This document shows positions 35,272 through 47,828 of a DNA stretch of 64,000 bases, piece by piece. Origin of the DNA: Osmia lignaria lignaria (lineage: Eukaryota > Arthropoda > Insecta > Hymenoptera > Megachilidae); assembly GCF_051020975.1 (NCBI RefSeq), contig NW_027478172.1:1550001-1614000 (forward strand), given 5' to 3'. Below the pieces are notes generated by a model. The model saw only the letters and a list, made by a program, of their open reading frames with translations, had not been told where the DNA came from and made no database searches. The position numbers and the translations under genes are program-made. The stretch's first letter is position 1. Each line of letters begins with the position of its first letter.

Positions 35272-37846
35272 TTGCAGATTCAGCTCAAAGGAACGGGCCT
35301 GACGGACATATTTCGAGATATTTCTTCTTCTTGATGTTCTTCTTCTGCACAGCTAAGCTGGAAGTGGCATTTGCAGCTCGCAATAGTGCAGAGTTATCTC
35401 AAAGAAAGGGGCCACGGGGTTTCTGTATCTCTATTATGTTGGTGCGGCTTCGGAACTTTTAAATATCTTGATATATCTCGAGAACTACGCATCTGATCAA
35501 AAAATATCATAGAACATAAAAAGTAGGAAACTTAATTCTCTACAAAAAAGGTCTCTTAACATTTTGCCATAGCTCGCTTCGTTTCCGAGATATTTGCAGA
35601 TTTATCTCAAGGGAAGAGGCCTGACGGACATATTTCGAGATGTTTCTTCTTCTTGTTGTTCTCCTTCTGCACAGCTAAGCTGGAAGTGGCATTTGCAGCT
35701 CGCAATAGTGCAGAGTTATCTCAAAGAAAGGGGCCACGGTATTTCTGTATCTCTATTATGTTCGTGCGGCTTCGGAACTTTTAAATATCTTGATATATCT
35801 CGAGAACTACGCATCTGATCAAAAAATATCATAGAGCATAAAAAGTAGGAAACTTAATTCTCTACAAAAAAGGTCTCTTAACATTTTGCCATAGCTCGCT
35901 TCGTTTCCGAGATATTTGCAGATTTATCTCAAGGGAAGGGGCTTGACGGACATATTTCGAGATATTTCTTCTTCTTGTTGTTCTTCTTCTGCACAGCTAC
36001 GCTGGAAGTGGCATTTGCGGCTCGCACTAGTGCAGAGTTATCTCAAAGAAAGGGGCCACGGTGTTTCTGTATCTCTATTATGTTGGTGCGGCTTCGGAAC
36101 TTTTAAATATCTCGATATATCTCGAGAACTACGCATCTGATCAAAAAATATCATAGAACATAAAAAGTAGGAAACTTAATTCTCTACAAAAAGGGCTGTT
36201 AACATTTTGCCATAGCTCGCTTCGTTTCCGAGATATTTGCAGATTTATCTCAAGGGAAGAGGCCTGACGGACATATTTCGAGATATTTCTTCTTCTTGTT
36301 GTTCTTCTTCTGCACAGCTACGCTGGAAGTGGCATTTGCGGCTCGCACTAGTGCAGAGTTATCTCAAAGAAAGGGGCCACGGTGTTTCTGTATCTCTATT
36401 ATGTTGGTGCGGCTTCGGAACTTTTAAATATCTCGATATATCTCGAAAACTACGCTTCTGATCAAAAAATATCATAGAACATAAATTGTAGGAAACATAA
36501 TTCTCTACAAAAAACGTCTCTTAACATTTTGCCATAGCTCGCTTCGTTTCCGAGATATTTGCAGATTCAGCTCAAAGGAACGGGCCTGACGGACATATTT
36601 CGAGATATTTCTTCTTCTTGTTGTTCTTCTTCTGCACAGCTAAGCTGGAAGTGGCATTTGCAGCTCGCAATAGTGCAGAGTTATCTCAAAGAAAGGGGCC
36701 ACGGTGTTTCTGTATCTCTATTATGTTGGTGCGGCTTCGGAACTTTTAAATATCTTGATATATCTCGAGAACTACGCATCTGATCAAAAAATATCATAGA
36801 ACATAAAAAGTAGGAAACTTAATTCTCTACAAAAAAGGTCTCTTAACATTTTGCCATAGCTCGCTTCGTTTCGGAGATATTTGCAGATTTATCTCAAGGG
36901 AAGGGGCCTGACGGACATATTTCGAGATATTTCTTCTTCTTGTTGTTCTTCTTCTGCACAGCTAAGCTGGAAGTGGCATTTGCAGCTCGCAATAGTGCAG
37001 AGTTATCTCAAAGAAAGGGGCCACGGTGTTTCTGTATCTCTATTATGTTCGTGCGGCTTCGGAACTTTTAAATATCTTGATATATCTCGAGAACTACGCA
37101 TCTGATCAAAAAATATCATAGAGCATAAAAAGTAGGAAACTTAATTCTCTACAAAAAAGGTCTCTTAACATTTTGCCATAGCTCGCTTCGTTTCCGAGAT
37201 ATTTGCAGATTTATCTCAAGGGAAGGGGCTTGACGGACATATTTCGAGATATTTCTTCTTCTTGTTGTTCTTCTTCTGCACAGCTACGCTGGAAGTGGCA
37301 TTTGCGGCTCGCACTAGTGCAGAGTTATCTCAAAGAAAGGGGCCACGGTGTTTCTGTATCTCTATTATGTTGGTGCGGCTTCGGAACTTTTAAATATCTC
37401 GATATATCTCGAGAACTACGCATCTGATCAAAAAATATCATAGAACATAAAAAGTAGGAAACTTAATTCTCTACAAAAAAGGTCTCTTAACATTTTGCCA
37501 TAGCTCGCTTCGTTTCCGAGATATTTGCAGATTTATCTCAAGGGAAGGGGCCTGACGGACATATTTCGAGATATTTCTTCTTCTTGTTGTTCTTCTTCTG
37601 CACAGCTAAGCTGGAAGTGGCATTTGCGGCTCGCACTAGTGCAGAGTTATCTCAATGAAAGGGGCCACGGTGTTTCTGTATCTCTATTATGTTGGTGCGG
37701 CTTCTGAACTTTTAAATATCTCGATATATCTCGAAAACTACGCTTCTGATCAAAAAATATCATAGAACATAAATTGTAGGAAACATAATTCTCTACAAAA
37801 AACGTCTCTTAACATTTTGCCATAGCTCGCTTCGTTCCCGAAATAT
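35272..37846 (+). repeat. Second-family higher-order unit, 8-monomer form
   Basis: Monomers start at 35272, 35594, 35916, 36237, 36559, 36881, 37203 and 37525. The first three match 31410, 31732 and 32054 at 3862 bp. The next four match 32697, 33019, 33341 and 33663 at 3540 bp, so the 32376 equivalent is missing and the dimer expansion is absent. The last monomer (37525) has CTCAATGAAAG and GGCTTCTGAAC, and so resembles 31103, 40101 and 43643 rather than 33985. Confidence 0.85.
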
Positions 37847-39778
37847 TTGCAGATTCAGCTCAAAGGAACGGGCCTGACGGACATATTTCGAGATATTTCT
37901 TCTTCTTGATGTTCTTCTTCTGCACAGCTAAGCTGGAAGTGGCATTTGCAGCTCGCAATAGTGCAGAGTTATCTCAAAGAAAGTGGCCACGGGGTTTCTG
38001 TATCTCTATTATGTTGGTGCGGCTTCGGAACTTTTAAATATCTTGATATATCTCGAGAACTACGGATCTGATCAAAAAATATCATAGAATATAAAAAGTA
38101 GGAAACTTAATTCTCTACAAAAAAGGTCTCTTAACATTTTGCCATAGCTCGCTTCGTTTCCGAGATATTTGCAGATTTATCTCAAGGGAAGGGGCCTGAC
38201 GGACATATTTCGTGATATTTCTTCTTCTTGTTGTTCTTCTTCTGCACAGCTAAGCTGGAAGTGGCATTTGCAGCTCGCAATAGTGCAGAGTTATCTCAAA
38301 GAAAGGGGCCACGGTGTTTCTGTATCTCTATTATGTTGGTGCGGCTTCGGAACTTTTACATATCTCGATATATCTCGAAAACTACGCTTCTGATCAAAAA
38401 ATATCATAGAACATAAATTGTAGGAAACATAATTCTCTACAAAAAACGTCTCTTAACATTTTGCCATAGCTCGCTTCGTTTCCGAGATATTTGCAGATTC
38501 AGCTCAAAGGAACGGGCCTGACGGACATATTTCGAGATATTTCTTCTTCTTGTTGTTCTTCTTCTGCACAGCTAAGCTGGAAGTGGCATTTGCAGCTCGC
38601 AATAGTGCAGAGTTATCTCAAAGAAAGGGGCCACGGTGTTTCTGTATCTCTATTATGTTGGTGCGGCTTCGGAACTTTTAAATATCTCGATATATCTCGA
38701 AAACTACGCTTCTGATCAAAAAATATCATAGAACATAAATTGTAGGAAACATAATTCTCTACAAAAAACGTCTGTTAACATTTTGCCATAGCTCGCTTCG
38801 TTTCCGAGATATTTGCAGATTCAGCTCAAAGGAACGGGCCTGACGGACATATTTCGAGATATTTCTTCTTCTTGTTGTTCTTCTTCTGCACAGCTAAGCT
38901 GGAAGTGGCATTTGCAGCTCGCAATAGTGCAGAGTTATCTCAAAGAAAGGGGCCACGGTGTTTCTGTATCTCTATTATGTTGGTGCGGCTTCGGAACTTT
39001 TAAATATCTCGATATATCTCGAAAACTACGCTTCTGATCAAAAAATATCATAGAACATAAATTGTAGGAAACATAATTCTCTACAAAAAACGTCTCTTAA
39101 CATTTTGCCATAGCTCGCTTCGTTTCCGAGATATTTGCAGATTCAGCTCAAAGGAACGGGCCTGACGGACATAATTCGAGATATTTCTTCTTCTTGATGT
39201 TCTTCTTCTGCACAGCTAAGCTGGAAGTGGCATTTGCAGCTCGCAATAGTGCAGAGTTATCTCAAAGAAAGGGGCCACGGGGTTTCTGTATCTCTATTAT
39301 GTTGGTGCGGCTTCGGAACTTTTAAATATCTTGATATATCTCGAGAACTACGCATCTGATCAAAAAATATCATAGAACATAAAAAGTAGGAAACTTAATT
39401 CTCTACAAAAAAGGTCTCTTAACATTTTGCCATAGCTCGCTTCGTTTCCGAGATATTTGCAGATTTATCTCAAGGGAAGGGGCCTGACGGACATATTTCG
39501 AGATATTTCTTCTTCTTGTTGTTCTTCTTCTGCACAGCTACGCTGGAAGTGGCATTTGCGGCTCGCACTAGTGCAGAGTTATCTCAAAGAAAGGGGCCAC
39601 GGTGTTTCTGTATCTCTATTATGTTGGTGCGGCTTCGGAACTTTTAAATATCTCGATATATCTCGAAAACTACGCTTCTGATCAAAAAATATCATAGAAC
39701 ATAAAAAGTAGGAAACTTAATTCTCTACAAAAAGGGTCTCTTAACATTTTGCCATAGCTCGCTTCGTTTCCGAGATAT
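37847..39778 (+). repeat. Array segment, six monomers
   Basis: Monomers start at 37847, 38169, 38491, 38813, 39135 and 39457. 37847 is another CGTTCCCGAAATATT monomer, with private AAGTGGCC and CTACGGATC. 38169 has TTCGTGATATTTC and TTTTACATATC. 38491 and 38813 are an adjacent, nearly identical pair of CAGCTCAAAGG monomers with GAAAACTACGCTT tails; CGTCTGTTAAC near 38769 is a difference. 39135 has ATAATTCGAG. Confidence 0.8.
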
Positions 39779-42700
39779 TTGCAGATTTATCTCAAGGGAA
39801 GGGGCCTGACGGACATATTTCGAGATATTTCTTCTTCTTGTTGTTCTTCTTCTGCACAGCTAAGCTGGAAGTGGCATTTGCGGCTCGCACTAGTGCAGAG
39901 TTATCTCAAAGAAAGGGGCCACGGTGTTTCTGTATCTCTATTATGTTGGTGCGGCTTCGGAACTTTTAAATATCTCGATATATCTCGAAAACTATGCTTC
40001 TGATCAAAAAATATCATAGAACATAAATTGTAGGAAACATAATTCTCTACAAAAAAGGTCGCTTAACATTTTGCCATCGCTCGCTTCGTTTCCGAGATAT
40101 TTGCAGATTTATCTCAAGGGAAGGGGCCTGACGGACATATTTCGAGATATTTCTTCTTCTTGTTGTTCTTCTTCTGCACAGCTAAGCTGGAAGTGGCATT
40201 TGCGGCTCGCACTAGTGCAGAGTTATCTCAATGAAAGGGGCCACGGTGTTTCTGTATCTCTATTATGTTGGTGCGGCTTCTGAACTTTTAAATATCTCGA
40301 TATATCTCGAAAACTACGCTTCTGATCAAAAAATATCATAGAACATAAATTGTAGGAAACATAATTCTCTACAAAAAACGTCTCTTAACATTTTGCCATA
40401 GCTCGCTTCGTTCCCGAAATATTTGCAGATTCAGCTCAAAGGAACGGGCCTGACGGACATATTTCGAGATATTTCTTCTTCTTGATGTTCTTCTTCTGCA
40501 CAGCTAAGCTGGAAGTGGCATTTGCAGCTCGCAATAGTGCAGAGTTATCTCAAAGAAAGGGGCCACGGGGTTTCTGTATCTCTATTATGTTGGTGCGGCT
40601 TCGGAACTTTTAAATATCTTGATATATCTCGAGAACTACGCATCTGATCAAAAAATATCATAGAACATAAAAAGTAGGAAACTTAATTCTCTACAAAAAA
40701 GGTCTCTTAACATTTTGCCATAGCTCGCTTCGTTTCCGAGATATTTGCAGATTTATCTCAAGGGAAGGGGCCTGACGGACATATTTCGAGATGTTTCTTC
40801 TTCTTGTTGTTCTCCTTCTGCACAGCTAAGCTGGAAGTGGCATTTGCAGCTCGCAATAGTGCAGAGTTATCTCAAAGAAAGGGGCCACGGTGTTTCTGTA
40901 TCTCTATTATGTTCGTGCGGCTTCGGAACTTTTAAATATCTTGATATATCTCAAGAACTACGCATCTGATCAAAAAATATCATAGAGCATAAAAAGTAGG
41001 AAACTTAATTCTCTACAAAAAAGGTCTCTTAACATTTTGCCATAGCTCGCTTCGTTTCCGAGATATTTGCAGATTTATCTCAAGGGAAGGGGCTTGACGG
41101 ACATATTTCGAGATATTTCTTCTTCTTGTTGTTCTTCTTCTGCACAGCTAAGCTGGAAGTGGCATTTGCAGCTCGCAATAGTGCAGAGTTATCTCAAAGA
41201 AAGGGGCCACGGTGTTTCTGTATCTCTATTATGTTGGTGCGGCTTCGGAACTTTTAAATATCTCGATATATCTCGAAAACTACGCTTCTGATCAAAAAAT
41301 ATCATAGAACATAAATTGTAGGAAACATAATTCTCTACAAAAAACGTCTCTTAACATTTTGCCATAGCTCGCTTCGTTTCCGAGATATTTGCAGATTCAG
41401 CTCAAAGGAACGGGCCTGACGGACATATTTCGAGATATTTCTTCTTCTTGTTGTTCTTCTTCTGCACAGCTAAGCTGGAAGTGGCATTTGCAGCTCGCAA
41501 TAGTGCAGAGTTATCTCAAAGAAAGGGGCCACGGTGTTTCTGTATCTCTATTATGTTGGTGCGGCTTCGGAACTTTTAAATATCTCGATATATCTCGAAA
41601 ACTACGCTTCTGATCAAAAAATATCATAGAACATAAATTGTAGGAAACATAATTCTCTACAAAAAACGTCTCTTAACATTTTGCCATAGCTCGCTTCGTT
41701 CCCGAAATATTTGCAGATTCAGCTCAAAGGAACGGGCCTGACGGACATATTTCGAGATATTTCTTCTTCTTGATGTTCTTCTTCTGCACAGCTAAGCTGG
41801 AAGTGGCATTTGCAGCTCGCAATAGTGCAGAGTTATCTCAAAGAAAGGGGCCACGGGGTTTCTGTATCTCTATTATGTTGGTGCGGCTTCGGAACTTTTA
41901 AATATCTTGATATATCTCGAGAACTACGCATCTGATCAAAAAATATCATAGAACATAAAAAGTAGGAAACTTAATTCTCTACAAAAAAGGTCTCTTAACA
42001 TTTTGCCATAGCTCGCTTCGTTTCCGAGATATTTGCAGATTTATCTCAAGGGAAGGGGCCTGACGGACATATTTCGAGATGTTTCTTCTTCTTGTTGTTC
42101 TCCTTCTGCACAGCTAAGCTGGAAGTGGCATTTGCAGCTCGCAATAGTGCAGAGTTATCTCAAAGAAAGGGGCCACGGTGTTTCTGTATCTCTATTATGT
42201 TCGTGCGGCTTCGGAACTTTTAAATATCTTGATATATCCCGAGAACTACGCATCAGATCAAAAAATATCATAGAGCATAAAAAGTAGGAAACTTAATTCT
42301 CTACAAAAAAGGTCTCTTAACATTTTGCCATAGCTCGCTTCGTTTCCGAGATATTTGCAGATTTATCTCAAGGGAAGGGGCTTGACGGACATATTTCGAG
42401 ATATTTCTTCTTCTTGTTGTTCTTCTTCTGCACAGCTACGCTGGAAGTGGCATTTGCGGCTCGCACTAGTGCAGAGTTATCTCAAAGAAAGGGGCCACGG
42501 TGTTTCTGTATCTCTATTATGTTGGTGCGGCTTCGGAACTTTTAAATATCTCGATATATCTCGAAAACTACGCTTCTGATCAAAAAATATCATAGAACAT
42601 AAATTGTAGGAAACATAATTCTCTACAAAAAACGTCTCTTAACATTTTGCCATAGCTCGCTTCGTTTCCGAGATATTTGCAGATTCAGCTCAAAGGAACG

Positions 42701-43320
42701 GGCCTGACGGACATATTTCGAGATATTTCTTCTTCTTGTTGTTCTTCTTCTGCACAGCTAAGCTGGAAGTGGCATTTGCAGCTCGCAATAGTGCAGAGTT
42801 ATCTCAAAGAAAGGGGCCACGGTGTTTCTGTATCTCTATTATGTTGGTGCGGCTTCGGAACTTTTAAATATCTCGATATATCTCGAAAACTACGCTTCTG
42901 ATCAAAAAATATCATAGAACATAAATTGTAGGAAACATAATTCTCTACAAAAAACGTCTCTTAACATTTTGCCATAGCTCGCTTCGTTTCCGAGATATTT
43001 GCAGATTCAGCTCAAAGGAACGGGCCTGACGGACATATTTCGAGATATTTCTTCTTCTTGTTGTTCTTCTTCTGCACAGCTAAGCTGGAAGTGGCATTTG
43101 CAGCTCGCAATAGTGCAGAGTTATCTCAAAGAAAGGGGCCACGGTGTTTCTGTATCTCTATTATGTTGGTGCGGCTTCGGAACTTTTAAATATCTCGATA
43201 TATCTCGAAAACTACGCTTCTGATCAAAAAATATCATAGAACATAAATTGTATGAAACATAATTCTCTACAAAAAACGTCTCTTAACATTTTGCCATAGC
43301 TCGCTTTGTTTCCGAGATAT
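39779..43320 (+). repeat. 11-monomer higher-order unit, copy 1 (3542 bp)
   Basis: Monomers start at 39779, 40101, 40423, 40745, 41067, 41389, 41711, 42033, 42355, 42677 and 42999. From 39779 to about 42590 the sequence is repeated at an offset of exactly 3542 bp. A shorter 4-monomer period (1288 bp) lies inside it: CGTTCCCGAAATATT monomers at 40423 and 41711, each followed by a CGAGATGTTTC plus TATGTTCGTGC monomer and a GGGGCTTGACGG monomer. Markers are CTCAAGAACTACG near 40951, ATATCCCGAG near 42233 and CATCAGATC near 42251. Confidence 0.88.
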
Positions 43321-46300
43321 TTGCAGATTTATCTCAAGGGAAGGGGCCTGACGGACATATTTCGAGATATTTCTTCTTCTTGTTGTTCTTCTTCTGCACA
43401 GCTAAGCTGGAAGTGGCATTTGCGGCTCGCACTAGTGCAGAGTTATCTCAAAGAAAGGGGCCACGGTGTTTCTGTATCTCTATTATGTTGGTGCGGCTTC
43501 GGAACTTTTAAATATCTCGATATATCTCGAAAACTATGCTTCTGATCAAAAAATATCATAGAACATAAATTGTAGGAAACATAATTCTCTACAAAAAAGG
43601 TCGCTTAACATTTTGCCATCGCTCGCTTCGTTTCCGAGATATTTGCAGATTTATCTCAAGGGAAGGGGCCTGACGGACATATTTCGAGATATTTCTTCTT
43701 CTTGTTGTTCTTCTTCTGCACAGCTAAGCTGGAAGTGGCATTTGCGGCTCGCACTAGTGCAGAGTTATCTCAATGAAAGGGGCCACGGTGTTTCTGTATC
43801 TCTATTATGTTGGTGCGGCTTCTGAACTTTTAAATATCTCGATATATCTCGAAAACTACGCTTCTGATCAAAAAATATCATAGAACATAAATTGTAGGAA
43901 ACATAATTCTCTACAAAAAACGTCTCTTAACATTTTGCCATAGCTCGCTTCGTTCCCGAAATATTTGCAGATTCAGCTCAAAGGAACGGGCCTGACGGAC
44001 ATATTTCGAGATATTTCTTCTTCTTGATGTTCTTCTTCTGCACAGCTAAGCTGGAAGTGGCATTTGCAGCTCGCAATAGTGCAGAGTTATCTCAAAGAAA
44101 GGGGCCACGGGGTTTCTGTATCTCTATTATGTTGGTGCGGCTTCGGAACTTTTAAATATCTTGATATATCTCGAGAACTACGCATCTGATCAAAAAATAT
44201 CATAGAACATAAAAAGTAGGAAACTTAATTCTCTACAAAAAAGGTCTCTTAACATTTTGCCATAGCTCGCTTCGTTTCCGAGATATTTGCAGATTTATCT
44301 CAAGGGAAGGGGCCTGACGGACATATTTCGAGATGTTTCTTCTTCTTGTTGTTCTCCTTCTGCACAGCTAAGCTGGAAGTGGCATTTGCAGCTCGCAATA
44401 GTGCAGAGTTATCTCAAAGAAAGGGGCCACGGTGTTTCTGTATCTCTATTATGTTCGTGCGGCTTCGGAACTTTTAAATATCTTGATATATCTCAAGAAC
44501 TACGCATCTGATCAAAAAATATCATAGAGCATAAAAAGTAGGAAACTTAATTCTCTACAAAAAAGGTCTCTTAACATTTTGCCATAGCTCGCTTCGTTTC
44601 CGAGATATTTGCAGATTTATCTCAAGGGAAGGGGCTTGACGGACATATTTCGAGATATTTCTTCTTCTTGTTGTTCTTCTTCTGCACAGCTAAGCTGGAA
44701 GTGGCATTTGCAGCTCGCAATAGTGCAGAGTTATCTCAAAGAAAGGGGCCACGGTGTTTCTGTATCTCTATTATGTTGGTGCGGCTTCGGAACTTTTAAA
44801 TATCTCGATATATCTCGAAAACTACGCTTCTGATCAAAAAATATCATAGAACATAAATTGTAGGAAACATAATTCTCTACAAAAAACGTCTCTTAACATT
44901 TTGCCATAGCTCGCTTCGTTTCCGAGATATTTGCAGATTCAGCTCAAAGGAACGGGCCTGACGGACATATTTCGAGATATTTCTTCTTCTTGTTGTTCTT
45001 CTTCTGCACAGCTAAGCTGGAAGTGGCATTTGCAGCTCGCAATAGTGCAGAGTTATCTCAAAGAAAGGGGCCAGGGTGTTTCTGTATCTCTATTATGTTG
45101 GTGCGGCTTCGGAACTTTTAAATATCTCGATATATCTCGAAAACTACGCTTCTGATCAAAAAATATCATAGAACATAAATTGTAGGAAACATAATTCTCT
45201 ACAAAAAACGTCTCTTAACATTTTGCCATAGCTCGCTTCGTTCCCGAAATATTTGCAGATTCAGCTCAAAGGAACGGGCCTGACGGACATATTTCGAGAT
45301 ATTTCTTCTTCTTGATGTTCTTCTTCTGCACAGCTAAGCTGGAAGTGGCATTTGCAGCTCGCAATAGTGCAGAGTTATCTCAAAGAAAGGGGCCACGGGG
45401 TTTCTGTATCTCTATTATGTTGGTGCGGCTTCGGAACTTTTAAATATCTTGATATATCTCGAGAACTACGCATCTGATCAAAAAATATCATAGAACATAA
45501 AAAGTAGGAAACTTAATTCTCTACAAAAAAGGTCTCTTAACATTTTGCCATAGCTCGCTTCGTTTCCGAGATATTTGCAGATTTATCTCAAGGGAAGGGG
45601 CCTGACGGACATATTTCGAGATGTTTCTTCTTCTTGTTGTTCTCCTTCTGCACAGCTAAGCTGGAAGTGGCATTTGCAGCTCGCAATAGTGCAGAGTTAT
45701 CTCAAAGAAAGGGGCCACGGTGTTTCTGTATCTCTATTATGTTCGTGCGGCTTCGGAACTTTTAAATATCTTGATATATCTCGAGAACTACGCATCAGAT
45801 CAAAAAATATCATAGAGCATAAAAAGTAGGAAACTTAATTCTCTACAAAAAAGGTCTCTTAACATTTTGCCATAGCTCGCTTCGTTTCCGAGATATTTGC
45901 AGATTTATCTCAAGGGAAGGGGCTTGACGGACATATTTCGAGATATTTCTTCTTCTTGTTGTTCTTCTTCTGCACAGCTACGCTGGAAGTGGCATTTGCG
46001 GCTCGCACTAGTGCAGAGTTATCTCAAAGAAAGGGGCCACGGTGTTTCTGTATCTCTATTATGTTGGTGCGGCTTCGGAACTTTTAAATATCTCGATATA
46101 TCTCGAAAACTACGCTTCTGATCAAAAAATATCATAGAACATAAAAAGTAGGAAACTTAATTCTCTACAAAAAACGTCTCTTAACATTTTGCCATAGCTC
46201 GCTTCGTTTCCGAGATATTTGCAGATTTATCTCAAGGGAAGGGGCCTGACGGACATATTTCGAGATGTTTCTTCTTCTTGTTGTTCTTCTTCTGCACAGC

Positions 46301-46862
46301 TAAGCTGGAAGTGGCATTTGCGGCTCGCACTAGTGCAGAGTTATCTCAAAGAAAGGGGCCACGGTGTTTCTGTATCTCTATTATGTTGGTGCGGCTTCGG
46401 AACTTTTAAATATCTCGATATATCTCGAAAACTATGCTTCTGATCAAAAAATATCATAGAACATAAATTGTAGGAAACATAATTCTCTACAAAAAAGGTC
46501 TCTTAACATTTTGCCATCGCTCGCTTCGTTTCCGAGATATTTGCAGATTTATCTCAATAGAAGGGGCCTGACGGACATATTTCGAGATATTTCTTCTTCT
46601 TGTTGTTCTTCTTCTGCACAGCTAAGCTGGAAGTGGCATTTGCGGCTCGCACTAGTGCAGAGTTATCTTAATGAAAGGGGCCACGGTGTTTCTGTATCTC
46701 TATTATGTTGGTGCGGCTTCTGAACTTTTAAATATCTCGATATATCTCGAAAACTACGCTTCTGATCAAAAAATCTCATAGAAGATAAATTGTAGGAAAC
46801 ATAATTCTCTACAAAAAACGTCTCTTAACATTTTGCCATAGCTCGCTTCGTTTCCGAGATAT
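43321..46862 (+). repeat. 11-monomer higher-order unit, copy 2 with altered end
   Basis: Monomers start at 43321, 43643, 43965, 44287, 44609, 44931, 45253, 45575, 45897, 46219 and 46541. Up to about 46135 it repeats copy 1. The only differences I noticed are GGCCAGGGTG near 45070 (copy 1 CCACGGTG) and ATATCTCGAG near 45777 (copy 1 ATATCCCGAG). After 46140 the tail switches from AAATTGTAGG to AAAAAGTAGG, and the last two monomers are of another type (CCATCGCTCGC, CTCAATAGAAGG, ATCTTAATGAAAG). Confidence 0.88.
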
Positions 46863-47828
46863 TTGCAGATTCAGCTCAAAGGAACGGGCCAGACGGACAT
46901 ATTTCGAGATATTTCTTCTTCTTGTTGTTCTTCTTCTGCACAGCTAAGCTGGAAGTGGCATTTGCAGCTCGCAATAGTGCAGAGTTATCTCAAAGAAAGG
47001 GGCCACGGTGTTTCTGTATCTCTATTATGTTGGTGCGGCTTCGGAACTTTTAAATATCTCGATATATCTCGAAAACTACGCTTCTGATCAAAAAATATCA
47101 TAGAACATAAATTGTAGGAAACATAATTCTCTACAAAAAACGTCTCTTAACATTTTGCCATAGCTCGCTTCGTTCCCGAAATATTTGCAGATTCAGCTCA
47201 AAGGAACGGGCCTGACGGACATATTTCGAGATATTTCTTCTTCTTGATGTTCTTCTTCTGCACAGCTAAGCTGGAAGTAGCATTTGCAGCTCGCAATAGT
47301 GCAGAGTTATCTCAAAGAAAGGGGCCACGGGGTTTCTGTATCTCTATTATGTTGGTGCGGCTTCGGAACTTTTAAATATCTTGATATATCTCGAGAACTA
47401 CGCATCTGATCAAAAAATATCATAGAACATAAAAAGTAGGAAACTTAATTCTCTACAAAAAAGGTCTCTTAACATTTTGCCATAGCTCGCTTCGTTTCCG
47501 AGATATTTGCAGATTTATCTCAAGGGAAGGGGCCTGACGGACATATTTCGAGATGTTTCTTCTTCTTGTTGTTCTCCTTCTGCACAGCTAAGCTGGAAGT
47601 GGCATTTGCAGCTCGCACTAGTGCAGAGTTATCTCAAAGAAAGGGGCCACGGTGTTTCTGTATCTCTATTATGTTGGTGCGGCTTCGGAACTTTTAAATA
47701 TCTCGATATATCTCGAAAACTATGCTTCTGATCAAAAAATATCATAGAACATAAATTGTAGGAAACATAATTCTCTACAAAAAAGGTCTCTTAACATTTT
47801 GCCATCGCTCGCTTCGTTTCCGAGATAT
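46863..47828 (+). repeat. Array segment, three monomers
   Basis: Monomers start at 46863, 47185 and 47507. 46863 has GGGCCAGACGG. 47185 is a CGTTCCCGAAATATT monomer with GGAAGTAGC. 47507 is a recombinant: it combines GCAGCTCGC with CACTAGTGC, two states 8 bp apart that are almost never mixed elsewhere. An exchange boundary therefore lies close to 47610-47618. This agrees with the start of similarity to 54056. Confidence 0.75.
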
